From Neoarius graeffei (Eukaryota > Chordata > Actinopteri > Siluriformes > Ariidae): a DNA stretch of 64,000 nt. Positions 39,829-52,223 of the stretch are shown in pieces. Location of the stretch: NCBI RefSeq assembly GCF_027579695.1, contig NC_083576.1, positions 41,176,760 through 41,240,759 on the forward strand. The letters run 5' to 3'. Below the pieces are notes generated by a model. It saw only the letters and a list, made by a program, of their open reading frames with translations, did no database searches and had not been told where the DNA came from. The position numbers and the translations under genes are program-made. Positions within the stretch are counted from its first letter, which is position 1; every line of letters starts with the position of its first letter.

Positions 39829-41443
39829 CAGTGGATATAAAAAGTCTATACATCCCTGTTAAATGGCAGGATTTTTAAGAATGAAAACTGAAACCAAGAT
39901 AAAGCCTGTCAGAACATATTCCACCTTTATTGCAGAATTGCAATCTATACAAAGAAGGTGAAAAATGAGAAACTGCTGAGGGTAAAAAAAAAAGAAAATA
40001 AAAACTATACAAAAATCTGGCTGCATAACTGTGCACACCCTTAAATAATCAAGGATGTGGCTGGTGTTCAGAATCAATCAATCACATTCAGTCTCATCTT
40101 AAATAGCAGTTAGTATACACCTCACATCAATTAAAGTGGCTCCAAGTGACCGCAGATAAAGTTTGGCTGTTCCTGTAGAATTATTCTGATATCCTCTTGG
40201 TTGCGTCATACTCCCAAAGCCATGGTCCGCAAAGAGCTTTCAAAACATGAACAGGATCTCATCACTGAAAGACATTATCAGGACAGGGGTACAAAAAAGT
40301 ATTCAAAGCATTAAACATCCCATGGAGCACAATGAAGACAGTTATCAACAAGTGGAGAAAATATTGCTCAACAGTGACTCTACCAAGATCAGGACATCCT
40401 TCCAAAATTGATGAGAAGACGAGGAGAAAAATTAGTCAGTGAGGCCACCAAGAGGCCTACAGCAACATTAAAGGAGCTGCAGGATTTCCTGGAAAGTATT
40501 GGTTGTTCCCTACATGTAACGACAATCAGTCATATTCTTCATATGTCTGGGTTGTGGGGTAGGGTAGCAAGACATGAAAGCCTTTCCTCACAAAGAAAAA
40601 TATTGAAGCCCAGCTAAACTTTGCAAAAAGTCATATCCAGTCTCCACAACTATGTGGAAAAATGTGGTATGGTCTGATGAGACCAATGAGACCTATTTGG
40701 CCAAAAGGTATGTTTGGCAGAAAACTGACACAGCACATCATCAAAAGAACACCATACCCACAGTGAAGCATGGTGGAGGCAGCACTATGCTCTGGGGCTG
40801 CCTTGCTTCAGCTGGAACTGGGGCTTTAGTCAAGCTGGATGGAATCATGAATAGCTCCAAATATCAGTATATTTTGGCACAAAACCTTTAAGCATCTGCT
40901 AGAAAGCTGAAGATGAAGAGGAATTTCACCTTTCAGCATGACAATGACCCAAAGCATATATCTAAATCAACAAAGCAGTGGCTTCACCAAAAGAGGATCA
41001 AATGTTGTGGAATGGCCCAGCCGGAGCTCAGACCTAAATCCAATTGAAAATCTGTGGGGTGACCTGAAGAGAGCTGTGCACAGGAGAAGTCCTCACAATT
41101 TGACAGATTTGTTAAACTTTTGCAAGGAACGGTGAGCAAAAATTGCCAAGTTCAGATGTGCCAAACTGATACTCTTACCCAAACAGACCTAGTGCTGTAA
41201 TAAAATCAAAAGGTGATTCAACTAAGTATTAGTTTAGGGGTGTGCACACTAATGCAACCAGGTTTGTGTGCGATTTTCTTTTTCTTTTATTCACTAAGCA
41301 GTTTCTGATTTGTTTTCACCTTCTTTGTATAGATTGCAATTTTGGGTTAAGGTGGAATAAGCACTGACAGGATTTGTCTTGGTTTCTTGCTCACAAAAAA
41401 CCTGCCATTTTTGCAGGTGTGTGTAGACTTTTTATATTCACTG
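39829..41443 (+). mobile_element. Tc1-like transposon, decayed transposase
   Basis: Ends CAGTGGATATAAAAAGTCTA and the inverse TAGACTTTTTATATTCACTG between TA at 39827-39828 and 41444-41445. 1615 bp. A different family from 12772 and 60448. Confidence 0.92.
40222..41135 (+). pseudogene. Tc1-family transposase, multiply frameshifted
   Basis: It starts MVRKELSKHEQDLI and shifts frame within about 25 codons. Later segments read LKELQDFLESIGCSLHVTTIS (second HTH), [16 protein letters not shown] (first Asp), [15 protein letters not shown], and in another frame HDNDPKHISKSTKQWL and LNPIENLW. All three acidic motifs can be found but not in one frame. Confidence 0.85.
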
Positions 41444-41613
41444 TATGGAGGGGAAAGGAAAGATGGATAAACTTTTTAAATTAAAAAAAAAATCCATTTA
41501 GGTTTTTGCAGCATTCAAGCTGAATGTTAATGTCACCACTCAGTGACATCCGCATACGATGACATCAGTGCATACCCTCTAGCAAGAGACAATGTGACAA
41601 TTTATGGTATTTA

Positions 41614-43432
41614 GGCCCCGGTCACACCGCCCGAACTTTGCTGGAGCGTTCCTTGAACGGTAGGGAGGGGGGGCCGAATTTCGACAACGCTCGTCACTGC
41701 GCACAAAATGGGAAAAAAATCAAAAACACGGGCGTTGGCTTAGCGGTGCACCGCTGAAGCCGGCGTTGCTTTAGTGTTGGTTTAGCGGTAGCGAGCGGTG
41801 ACGCGAGCGTTGGTATAGCGGCGTTCTGCGCATGCGGGCTTTGGCTCGGCGGGGGTATAAAGTTGGTTTAGCAGCATACCGCTTGTGACTACGGAGCTGA
41901 ACGGATCGTTTTGATACAAGTTCTGATAGATTTTTGATAGAAGCTCCACCATCAGCTCCACTGTTGTCTGTATAGCTTTTTCCCTTTTTTCACTGTTGTT
42001 TAGTTGATCTTATTATCATATTTCTATCTATAAAAACGTTTGTTATTAATATTATTATTCATATTACTTTATATTTTTTTATTATCATTCATATTACTTT
42101 ATTTTTTGTTTATTGTCTGCTGTCAGTCAGTTTATTTCTATTTTTATTATGTTTTTGCTGTCTTTTTCTTTTTCTTAATGTTATTATTTGCCATTATATT
42201 ATCTTTATCATTATCTAATTATCATTTAATATTTACTATCAATATATATATTTTACTTTATAATTGTTATCCAGAGGTACTAGTCATACTTTTTGAAATC
42301 AAATTTTATAATCAAATTCCAGTCTAGTCTATATAATACATTTTCATTGTCTACTAGTCTAGTTAATTTAAGTTAATTTATTATTATTATTATTATTATT
42401 TTATTATTGTGGTTGTTGTTATTATTATTATTTTCACCATTTACATAGTACAGTGAGTCAATATTAAGTCTAATCATAACGTTGCCATTGCTGTTTTACG
42501 TGTTTTAATGGGACCACAATGGAAATAAGTGCTTGCGCTTTCTTGTGTAATCCTGATTTTAATGTATTTTGTATTTCATTTTACATTATGATCGAATAAA
42601 ATCAAATCAAAATCAGCTTGTCATACAGTCCATGTTCAGGCCTTCTCAGTATCCACTGTCTGACCCACACAACTCTGTCTCTCCTTCTCTCTCTTCTCCT
42701 TCTGTCAACAGCTTGTTGCAATCTGAGGAGGTTCTGATTCTGCTGCTGGACTAGTGCACCAATCATAGCAAGTCTCTCAGCATCCATGGTGATACAGTTT
42801 TACTGTAACTTTGAGCAAATTCGATATAGATGAGGTCTGAACTCAACGGCAGCTCGATTCCAAATGAGCTCCTGGTCCATTTCTCCCCGTATTTATAGCC
42901 AAATTCTGGTCCCGCTCCGACACCTCTATACCAACGCCAAACCAAAGTTCATCGCCGCCATGGATAGCTGCTTCAACGCCCGACACCATTCCAGCAACCC
43001 CGTGTCCGCTCGTAAAACGTTTACAACCGCTCCACCGAAGTTTGTGCAACGTTTAATCGCCGCCCGGGCAACGCTGGCGAAGCAGCGGTGGTCCAGCGTT
43101 CAAGATTTCTGCGTTGTCCTAGCGGACCCAAGCGTCCACGAACTTGCGTCTAGCGGTGCCAAACTTTGACTGGGCGTTGGTGGAGCGGGGGTGAACTTTG
43201 CCGGGGCGGAAAATTGCCCCCTCCTCACCGCTCGCAATATTTTGTGCAGCTCAAAACTTTCGGAGCGGTAGGAGGGCCCCTCGAGAAACATCAGCGGTGG
43301 CCGAGCGTATACGGCGTTGCTTTAACGGGGGCCAACTTTTGTTAAACGGTGGTGAACGGTTACGAGCGGTGATTAATTTTTTTCACCGCTCCAGGAACGC
43401 TCCAGCAAAGTTCGGGCGGTGTGACCGGGGCC
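41614..43432 (-). mobile_element. PIF/Harbinger transposon, non-autonomous
   Basis: Ends GGCCCCGGTCACACCGCCC and the inverse, inverted repeats about 40 bp, flanked by TTA (41611-41613, 43433-43435), the Harbinger target duplication. GCGGT motifs crowd both ends. A transposase N-terminal remnant lies at 42602-42787 on the minus strand. 1819 bp. Confidence 0.9.
42602..42787 (-). pseudogene. Harbinger nuclease N-terminus (remnant)
   Basis: After MDAERLAMIGALVQQQNQNL an Arg-rich segment leads to VVWVRQWILRRPEHGLYDKL, which matches the W-V-R-x-W ... RR-x-x-x-G-x-Y pattern that opens PIF/Harbinger nucleases (HARBI1-like). It stops about 10 codons later, before any DDE residue. Confidence 0.7.
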
Positions 43433-43738
43433 TTAGACAGTCTAAATACCATAAATGCTGATAATGCAATACAATTTCTGATATATTTCAGCTTGCGATG
43501 GTAAAACAGAAAATTCTAATGCTAGCAAATTGTAAAATTGCGCAAACTATTTAGAGGTGCATATACACCATTTCAGAAAATTAGATGATGCATAAAAGCT
43601 GTTCACATGCATTTAGCCTTTACGACAGTCCTGTTTCCATGTTGTTGAACTGACTTGGAAATACACTGACCTAAATAAACTGTGTGAGACCTATCATAAC
43701 TGAGAATTTTATTTTGAAATTGGCCTCAAATACAAATA

Positions 43739-45164
43739 CTAGTGCATCTCAAAAAATTTGAATACCATGAAAAAGTTCCTTTTTTCATAATTTAATTCAA
43801 AAAGGTAAACTTTCATATATTCTATATTCATTACATGTAAAGTGAAATATTTAAAGCCTTTATTGTTTTAATTTTGATGATTATGGCTTATAGCTCATGA
43901 AAATCAGAAATCCAGTATCTCAAATTATTAGAATATTCCCTAAGATCAATAAAAAAAAAGGATTTCCAATACAGAAATGTCTAACTTCTGAAAAGTATAT
44001 TCATTTATACACTCAATACTTGGTTGGGGCTCCTTTACCATGAACTACTGTATCAATGCGGGGTGGCATGGAGGTGATCAGTCTGTGGCACTGCTGAGGT
44101 GTTATTGAAGCCCAGGTTGCTTTGATAGTGGCCTTCAGCGTATCTGTAGTATTTTTGGGTCGGGTGTTTCTCATCTTCTTCTTGACAATACCCCATAGAT
44201 TCTCTATGGGGTTCAGGTCAGGCAAGTTGCCTGGCCAATCAAACAGAGTAATATCATGGTCAGCAAACCATTTGGTAGTAGTTTTGGCACTGTGGGTAGG
44301 TGCTAAGTCCTGCTGGAAAAGGAAATCAGCATCTCCAAAAAGCTCGTCAGCAGATGGAAAATCTCCTGGTAGATGGCTGTGTTGACTTTGGACTTGATAA
44401 AATACAGTGGACCAACACCAGCAGATGACATGGCACCCCAAATCATCACAGACTGTGGAAACTTCACACTGGGCTTCAAACACCTTGGATTCTGTGCCTC
44501 TCCACTCTTCCTCCAGACTCTAGAACCGTGATTTCCAAATTAAATGCAAAATGTACTTTCATCTGAAAAGAGGACTTTGGACCACTGAGCAACAGTCCAT
44601 TTCTTTCTCTCCTTAGCCCAGATAAGACACTTCTGACATTGTCTCTAGCTCAGGAGTAGCTTGATATATTAGGAATGCGAAAGTTGTATTCCCTTTCTTG
44701 AAGATGTCTGTTCGTGATGGGTCTTGATACACTGACACCAGCCTCAGTCCACTCCTTGTGAAGCTCTCCCAAGTTCTTGAATCAACTTTTCTTGACAATC
44801 CTCTCAAGACTGCGGCCATCCCTGTTGCTTGTGCACCTTTTCCAGCCACCCTTTTCAGCAATGACCTTTTGTGGCTTACCATCCTTGTGGAGGGCATCAG
44901 TGATCATCTTCTGGACAACAGTCAAGTCAGCAGTCTTCCCCATGATTGTGGTTGTGTGTACTGAACTAGACCGAGAGATACACTGTGTTACTCAAACTCG
45001 AAATTAAATATTCTAATATTTTGAGATTTTTTAAATGTTTTTGTACTGTATGCCATACTGATTAAAATTAAAATAGAAAAATGCTTGAAACATTTTAGTT
45101 TATGTGTAATGAGTCTATAATATACAACTTTTTCACAATATTCTAATTTTTTTAGATGCACTAG
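43739..45164 (-). mobile_element. Tc1-like transposon
   Basis: Ends CTAGTGCATCTCAAAAAATT and the inverse TTTTTTAGATGCACTAG between TA at 43737-43738 and 45165-45166. 1426 bp, decayed transposase on the minus strand. Confidence 0.9.
44013..44943 (-). pseudogene. Tc1-family transposase, frameshifted
   Basis: The N-terminal part begins MGKTADLTVVQKMITDAL at 44943 and shifts frame repeatedly. The C-terminal 156-codon frame (44483-44013) has FLFQQDLAPTHSAKTTT with the second Asp, LPDLNPIENLWGIVKKKM with the Glu, and CHRLITSMPPRIDTVV at the end. The QDLAP...NPIEN style marks a Tc1 subfamily distinct from the other copies. Confidence 0.85.
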
Positions 45165-45166
45165 TA

Positions 45167-47560
45167 CATTAAAATCAGTGCTTGGCAGTGGCAAGGTTTT
45201 GACTTTAGTGAGAGAAATCTGAAAAGGATACTTGGCACAATGGTACACGCTCATTGCAAGTTTGCCACACTGTTCTGGAAGTACATTGATCAAAAAGAAA
45301 TTTTTCAAAAATTATTTCATTTCAATTTGTAGGATAAATAAATAAATAAATAATTGCAATAAAAACACTTGATTTCAAAATCATTCTGTTGCAGGTGCTA
45401 AGACAAAGCCTGGGTTTTATATCATTATTAATCATTAATAAAATATATCCTGTAAAAAAAACCAAAAACAAATAAATAGCATTTACTACTTGTACTGATA
45501 TAGGAATGTAATGCAATATATAGAGGATGTTACATGGTTGCACAAAGATAAGAAGTTTATCTTCAAGTGGTGAATATAGTCAAGAGTGAGTGGAGCAAAC
45601 AAGTGAAATTATTTTCAACACTAGAAGATAAACTTCATATCTTCGTGCCGCTGTGGACCGTTCTTTATATTATATGGACACAAAGACGCCCCCCCACCCC
45701 CCAAAAAAAGGCTATCAAAAGAATTTTACTTTTGAATCGGTTTGTCATGTTGACAATGCGCATCCAGTCGGAGTGAAGTATGGGAAATTATTATATATAC
45801 AGAACACTTTTTTGATGGGGTAAAAACATGTATTATATTCCCTTCTAGCAGGTTTCATTCATTTTGTTTGATAGCATGCAATATTGTTAGCATATCACTT
45901 AATCCTGCCTGTATTACATCACTCTCCCCAATGGAGAAGGAGCGTTGAATATGGCTTACGATATTGCATGGTTGTCAAGACAACATGACCTCACACATCA
46001 GAGGTCATGTGAATATTCAATGAGAAAGTTTTTGCTGTGCATGCGCAGAAGCATTTCTTTGTTTGCCGGGAATGAGAAAGATGTGTTGAACACCTGAAAG
46101 GCAACCAAAAACTTCAGTAGATATTCTTCACACATATTTACAAGAGGACAACATACCAACAGACATCGAAAAACTGGAAAAGAGTGTGTGTATGTCAGTG
46201 ACGAAATGTTACTATTAGAGCTGGGACTTCAGCTCAGTCAAAACTTAGCCAGACACACCAAAAAAGCAACAGGGCAAAAATATTTTGCAAGGGATTAGCG
46301 GCAGGGTGCCGGGTAGCTCCACTGTGTGTAGTTGTCTCTGTTGATTTTAAAAGTAACCAAGTAAATTACATTGGGAAATGAATAGTTAAGTATGAGTGAA
46401 AAATTCTGGGGCAAGTGTGCGTGGAAGAAGAGTCTGGAGACAGAAATTTTAGTTTCTCAGTTGTTAGCCTGTGCTACTTACTCTCGATCACACTGGCTTG
46501 ACAGCTTTATTAGCATTTGCTAACACTACTGACGAACGCTACACCAGCTGGAAGGTGACTTCACTGACACACTGACTCATGGTTAAGCTCGCAGTGGCCT
46601 TTGAGAAGCCCTACGGTGATATCAAAATCTGATTGGTTAATTCATCTGTCACTTCCTACATAAACAGACACTGCCATGGCCTTCTCTCCTGGCAACGAAG
46701 TCCTAACCAATGAATGAGCCAGCTCTAAACTCTTCTCATCCGAGCGATATCAAACAAACAAACAAACAAAACCTCATTGGATAACTCCAATTTAATGTTT
46801 TCAGGAAAGTAACCTTTACATTTCTGAAGCAAATTTGATAGAAAATGAGGCCAAAATAAAATTAGAAAAGAATAATTATAATAAAATTAGGAAAATATTA
46901 AAGAATTAAATAAATTAAATGTAACATTTATCATTGAAAATTATATGTCTGATATGTTTGGGCCTTCTCTGAAGGTCTAGAAGGCTCTGATGGTTCCCCG
47001 CTGGTGTATGTATGTATAATAATAATGTTGGCTTTTTTTCTTTTTGTATATCAGATATATTCCATTCAGCTAGCATGATATTGAACTCGTCTTTGACTCG
47101 TTCAGTATCATACTAGCTGAAGAGAATATATCCGATATACCACTCAACACCAGCTAATATTATTTAAATATGTCACTCAGATCCGCAATGTATTTTGCAT
47201 GAAAAATGCGAGTTTTTCAACACGAGAAGATAAACTTCATATCTTCAAGCCAACATGTGATGTTCTTTGTTTGTGAATATGTCTATATAATAAAAAAGTA
47301 CCCAAATTTATCAAAACAATTCATCAATTTCCTCACAAGTGACATATAGAGATTTATGTCATGGTTTTGGATCTCCTTGTCCTGGATGTAGCTTGTATGA
47401 AAAAATTAGGAGTGGCATATTTCCCAGTAAAAAACTCATGTCCAGATATGTAACATAATATTGCACTTCTAGTGAGTCTTATGCCCTGCTACGACAACCT
47501 TCAGAATGTGCATATTTTGGGTTTTTTAGTGTTTTAAGTGTGCCCAGATGGTAACAAGGA
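45167..47560. other. Gene-free 2.4 kb with AAGATAAACTTC inverted motifs
   Basis: Related motifs GAAGTTTATCTTCAAG (about 45551), GAAGATAAACTTCATATCTTC (about 45624) and the same at about 47226 suggest one or two terminal-repeat elements covering 45540-47270. No transposase frame found. Confidence 0.45.
47047..47138. repeat. Inverted repeat, ~39-bp arms
   Basis: TATATCAGATATATTCCATT ... TATTGAAC is matched inverted by GTTCAGTATCATACTAGC ... ATATA, with some mismatches and a ~14-bp spacer. Confidence 0.7.
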
Positions 47561-47574
47561 GAGGGAAAGGCAGT

Positions 47575-48915
47575 CAGAACTGGGGGGGTGCTGCTACCAG
47601 ACAGCATAGCGGGAGATATGGAAGACAGCTATAAGTACCTTAGAATCCCACAGGCAAATGGCAACCATGAAGAGGCCACTAGGAAAGCAGCAACAGCCAA
47701 ATACCTACAGAGGGTAAGGCAAGTCCTGAGAAATCAGCTGAATGGGAAGAACAAGGTCCGGGCCATCAACACATGTACAGCCTGCTGGTCATCAGATACC
47801 CTGCTGGCATAATAAGCTGGCTGAAGGAGGCGATAGAGGCCACCGACATCAGGACAAGAAAACTCCCAATAATGCATGGAGGGTTTCACCCCCAAGTCCA
47901 GCACCCTGAGGCTGTACGCTAAGGGGAATGAAGGAGGCCGAGGACTAGTGAGCGTCAGAGCCATTATCCAGGATGAAACAACTAAGCTCCAAGAGTACAT
48001 CAGGAAGATGGCCCCAAATGATAAAGTGCTTAGTGAATACCTCAGGCAGCAGAAAACCAAGAAGGAAGTGCAAGAGGACCCATCATGGAAAGACAAACCA
48101 ATGCATGGGATGTACCACCGGCAGATAGAAGAAGTGGCTGATCTTGAAAAATCCTACCAGTGGCTGGATAAAGCTGGACTGAAAGATGGCACAGAGGCAC
48201 GAATTATAGCTGCACAGGAACAGGCCCTAAGCACAAGATCGATAGAGGCTGGGGTCTACCACACGAGGCAGGGCCCCAGGTGCAGACTGTGCAAAGATGC
48301 CCCTGAGACAATCCAGCACATTGCAGCAGGGTACAAGATGCTAGCAGGAAGAGTGTACATGGAACGCCATAACCAAGTGGCTGACATGGTGTACAGAAAC
48401 ATCTGTGCAGAGTATGGCCTGGAAGTTCCGAGGTCAAAGTGGGACACACCTCTGAAGGTGGCTGAGAATGACCAAGCTAAGATCCTGTGGGACTTCCAGA
48501 TACAGACGGACAAACTGGTAATGGCAAACCAACCAAACATGGTAGTGGTAGACAAATAGGAGAACAAGGCTGTGGTAATGGATATGGCAATACCAAGTGA
48601 CAATGACATCAGGAAAAAGGAACTTGAGAAGCTCGAGAAGTATCAAGGGCTGAAAGAAGAGCTAGAAAAGATGTGGAAGATGAAGACAATAGTGGTCCCC
48701 TGTGGTGATAGGAGCCCTTGGTGCAGTGACCCCCAAGCTGGGAGAGTGGTTCCAACAGATCCCAGGAACAACATCTGAGATCTCTGTCCAGAAAAGCATA
48801 GTCCTAGGAACAGCTAAGATACTGCGCAGGACCCTCAAAACTCCCAGGCCTCTGGTAGAGGACCCAAACTTGATGGGAAAAAGACCACCCGAAGGAGGGG
48901 TGAGTGGGGTATTAT
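47575..48915 (+). pseudogene. LINE C-terminal region, restriction-like-endonuclease type (R2/NeSL/Dong-like)
   Basis: A fragment with DSYKYLRIPQANGNHEEAT is followed by a 227-codon frame (47876-48559). In it, C136-x2-C139-x8-H148-x4-Y153 is the zinc site before the restriction-like endonuclease, with the last Cys changed to Tyr. ILWDFQIQTDKLVMANQPN should contain the catalytic PD, here PN. A TAG at 48557-48559 ends the frame; reading continues MDMAIPSDNDIRKKELEKL and, after a frameshift, VIGALGAVTPKLGEW. Not functional. The clade is inferred from the zinc-plus-endonuclease layout. Confidence 0.78.
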
Positions 48916-49090
48916 ATATATCACACCTCATTTTACTTAATGAGGTACTGATTAGGTTATCACCTGAACCAAATTTTATTTAATAAGGAAAAGTATAAAA
49001 TCACTGCTGTGGCTTGTGACCAGTTTGGATGGCAAAAACAGTGCTAGTAGTAACTTAAATTTAATTGGAATACAAAATGTCTATTCATTA

Positions 49091-49656
49091 TTAGTCTGGC
49101 TAACGCGACTTCAAAGCTCTGCGAGCATTTGGTCTGGCAAAGATAAGCCCAACCGTTTCCCAAAGTGCATGGTTGACCCGCCTCCCTGAAATGCCTCAGT
49201 TTGCTACTGGTCGAAGCCAGAAAAGGCTGTGACGAAGCTTAAACCAATCACATCACTCTTTCCTCTGACGTATGTGATGCGACGGGGCTAACTGGTAGAT
49301 TAAACTCTTACCGAAGTCGGTTGGGAGCAAGGCGAAAACGTCCTTCCTTTCAATAAATACCTCCAGGGCTGCTCTTTGCTCCGTTTTCAATGAGAACTTG
49401 CTCCATGTTCGTAATGTTTCTAGTGAATGAAGCGCTTCCGGCATAGATTCTGTCAACAATCTATGGCTTCCGGTCGCAGTTCTACTACGTCACTGCCTTG
49501 AACACGCCTCTACCCAGGGCCGTTGGAGATGCTCAAAGTTGATTGGCTCCCGATTTTTCGGGAGCTTGGAAGAGCTGTAGATAGCTTGCCTGGCCAGACT
49601 AAGCTCGCAACAGGCCCTCGTGTTGCGTCACGCTTAGGATGGGCAGGCCCAGGCTA
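49091..49656. mobile_element. 566-bp transposon carrying a RecQ-like fragment
   Basis: The flanks share ATTCATTA (49083-49090 and 49657-49664). Ends are TTAGTCTGGCTAACGC and the inverse-like GGCCCAGGCTA; an inner inverted match GCCTGGCCAGACTAA lies at 49587-49601. 8-bp duplication suggests hAT- or P-type integration. It contains the minus-strand frame 49253-49459. Confidence 0.7.
49253..49459 (-). pseudogene. RecQ-like helicase fragment
   Basis: 68 codons contain FSLKTEQRAALEVFIERKDV, matching motif 0 of RecQ helicases (Lys/Arg-x-x-Gln), followed by ALLPTDFGKSLIYQ, the Walker A motif with Gly changed to Asp. The frame then leaves homology at SHHIRQRKE. It is one exon-sized piece inside a DNA transposon, either captured from a host gene or part of an autonomous element's own helicase. 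Not functional. Confidence 0.65.
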
Positions 49657-49663
49657 ATTCATT

Positions 49664-50660
49664 ATGCCAAAGGAGTGAGAAAGAAAAGTTTTAAGTGAGG
49701 AAAAAGAAGGGTTCAATTCTGGCTTTACTGGCCACGGAATACAGTGAGTGTCAGGTTGCTTCCATCCTCAAAATTTCAAAGACAGCAGTTCATAAGAACA
49801 ACATCAAGCAGCAGACACTGGAGACACTAAAGTTACAGACTGTCAGAGAGTGAAAACGACTCTCTGCTGACTGAAATGATCGTCAACTCCTTCAAGTATC
49901 ACTCAACAACCATAAGATAACGTTACATGACCTACAAAAAGAATGGCAAATGGCAGCTGGAGTTAAGTGCATGGCAAGGATGGTTTGAAACCGGCTTCTC
50001 TGGGTGGGGTTGAAGTCATGCAAAGTGAGAAAAAAGCCCTTCATCAGTGAGGAGCAAAGAAGAGCCAGGCTGAGGTTTGCTAAAAACCATAAGGATTGGA
50101 CCATAGATGACTGGAGTAAGGTCATCTCTGAGGAGTCTAATTTTCAGCTTCTCTCATCACCTGGTTGTCTCATGGTTAGATGGAGACCTGGAGAGGCCAA
50201 CAAGGCACAATATCTCACACCTATTCGGAAAATTTGGTCGAGGATCAGTGATGATCTGGGGGTGTTTCAACAAGACTGGAATGGGGCAGATTTTTGTTTG
50301 TGAAGGACACAAGAATCAAGCCACATACAAGGTTATCTTGGAAGAAAATTTGCTTCCTTCTGCTCTGACAATGATCCACAACTCTGAGGATTGGATTTCT
50401 AGCAGGACAATGCTCCATGCCACACAGCCAAGTCAATCAAGGTGTGGATGGAGGACCACAAGATCAAGACCCTGTCATGACCAGCCCAATCTCCAGACTT
50501 GAACCCCATTGAAAACCTCTGGAATGTGACTGAAAGGAAGACGGATGGTCACAAGCTATCAAACAAAGCCGAGCTGATATGATTTTTGCATCGGAAAATG
50601 GCATAAAGTCACCCAAGACCAACATGAAAGACTGGTAGAGAGCATGCAAAGACATATGAA
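49664..50660 (+). pseudogene. Tc1-family transposase relic
   Basis: Segments in several frames read GLKSCKVRKKPFISEEQRRARLRF, given in part, DDWSKVISEESNFQL (first acidic position changed from Asp to Glu), GRGSVMIWGCFNKTGMGQIF and ATYKVILEENLLPSALTM. The start region at 49664 has an early TGA. Inactive. Confidence 0.8.
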
Positions 50661-51110
50661 AGTTGTGATTAAATGTCAGGTTTATTCCACCAAATACTGA
50701 TTTCTGAACTCATCCTCAGTTCAAACATTAGTGTTCTGTTGTTTAAAATTGAATATGATCTTGATATCTATATCTTATTCAAGGTCTCAAAACACTTCTT
50801 TTTTTATTTTGACCAGTTATCATTTTCTGCAATTAATTGTGCTAAATGACAATATTTTAATACGCAATTTGGGGGAATTGGTGTCAGTAGTTTATGGAAT
50901 AAAACAAAAATATTCATGTACCTCAAACATGTACCTATAAATAGCAAAACCAGAGAAACTGATAATTTTGCAGTAGTTTAATTTTTTCCAGAGCTGTACA
51001 AAATTATGCTTTTATTACTGTACTTCTGTAAGACGTGTAATATTGTACTTGTAGTGAGTCTTACATTCCACCCACTGTACTGAAGCCATACTATATACTC
51101 ATACTGCAAT

Positions 51111-52106
51111 ATGTTCAATATCCTGCAAGATATTGAACATACTGAACATATGGACCAGCTGGGACTCAACACCTCCCTGTGCAACTGGCTGCTGGACTTC
51201 CTGACAGGGAGACCACAGGCTGTATGGGTCGGCAGCAACTCCTCCAGCACCATCACATTGAACACGGGGGCCCCCCAAGGATGTGTGCTGAGCCCCCTCC
51301 TCTTCACTCTGCTGACCCACAACTGCACACCAACATCCAGCTCTAATCTCTTCATTAAGTTTGTGGATGACACAACTGTGGTGGGTCTCATCAACAATGG
51401 CGATGAGACAATCTACAGGAGTGAGGTGAGCCGCTTGGCCATGTGGTGCAAGGACAACAATCTCCGCCTGAACGTGGAGAAGACGAAGGAAATTGTTGTG
51501 GACTTCAGGAGAGCGTATACCCAGCATGCTCCACTATCTATCGATGGTGCTGCAGTGGAGAGGGTGAGCAGCACCAAGTTTCTGGGTGTGCCCATCTCTG
51601 AAGACCTGTCCTGGAGCAACAACACCGCATCACTGGCCAAAAAAGCCCAACAGCGTCTGTACTTCCTCCGCAAACTGAGGAGAGCAAGAGTCCCGGCCCC
51701 CATCATGCACACATTCTACAGAGGCACCATCGAGAACATCCTGACCAGCTGCATCACCATGTGGTATGGCGCCTGCACCGTGTCCTGCTGCAAGACTCTG
51801 CAGCGCATCGTGAGAGCAGCTGAGAGGATCATTGCTGTCTCTCTTCCTTCTCTTTCAGATACCTATAACTCCCGCCTCACCAGCAAAGCCATTAGGATTG
51901 CAGGTGACCACACCCACCCATCTCACAGCCTCCAGGCCAAAACCAGCAGGCTCAAGGACAGTTTCTTTCACCAGGCAGTCAGAAGGCTTAACTCCCTCCC
52001 TGTTCTGCCCCTCCTCCCCCCTCTGCCACAGATTCTGCTCGCACACCCCCCTGCACCCCCTTCAGAATCTGACATGTCACCCTCACAGTCCCCCCCCAAA
52101 AAAAAA

Positions 52107-52141
<35 letters not shown>

Positions 52142-52223
52142 GTTCATTAACACGCTGAACTCAGGGACTGCACATTTCACTTTACCTCACTCATTTGCAC
52201 TATTCCGCACTACCTCACCTTAA
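51111..52223 (+). pseudogene. Rex1/CR1-like LINE RT, 5'-truncated
   Basis: A 370-codon frame starts within the RT: NTGAPQGCVLSPLLFTLLTH, IKFVDDTTVVGLI (FVDD active site kept), NLRLNVEKTKEIVVDF, STKFLGVPISEDLSW, AKKAQQRLYFLRKL and MHTFYRGTIENIL. The C-terminal domain runs to LNSLPVLPLL and then into a Pro-rich and (CA)n region, where coding homology ends near 52060. The 5' truncation at about 51111 is typical of failed LINE insertions. The frame itself is unbroken, so the copy is young. Confidence 0.9.

Larger units (their letters stand above)
41600..43456. repeat. 35-bp palindromic target split by a Harbinger element
   Basis: 41600-41613 joined to 43436-43456 gives a palindrome with 17-bp arms around one A (arm ATTTATGGTATTTAGAC). 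Confidence 0.8.
48916..50998 (+). mobile_element. Tc1-like transposon, 5'-truncated, interrupted by a 566-bp element
   Basis: The right end, TTTTTTCCAGAGCTG followed by TA at 50997-50998, is a Tc1 terminus. The left terminus is absent where it meets LINE DNA near 48915. The transposase relic starts near 49664 and the inserted element lies just before it. Confidence 0.75.

Noticed and set aside
52111..52138. CRISPR-like or regulatory meaning of short spaced repeats in the window
   Set aside because: All short direct repeats found are microsatellites, target duplications or tandem duplications; no array of equal repeats with unique spacers exists, and the DNA is eukaryotic.
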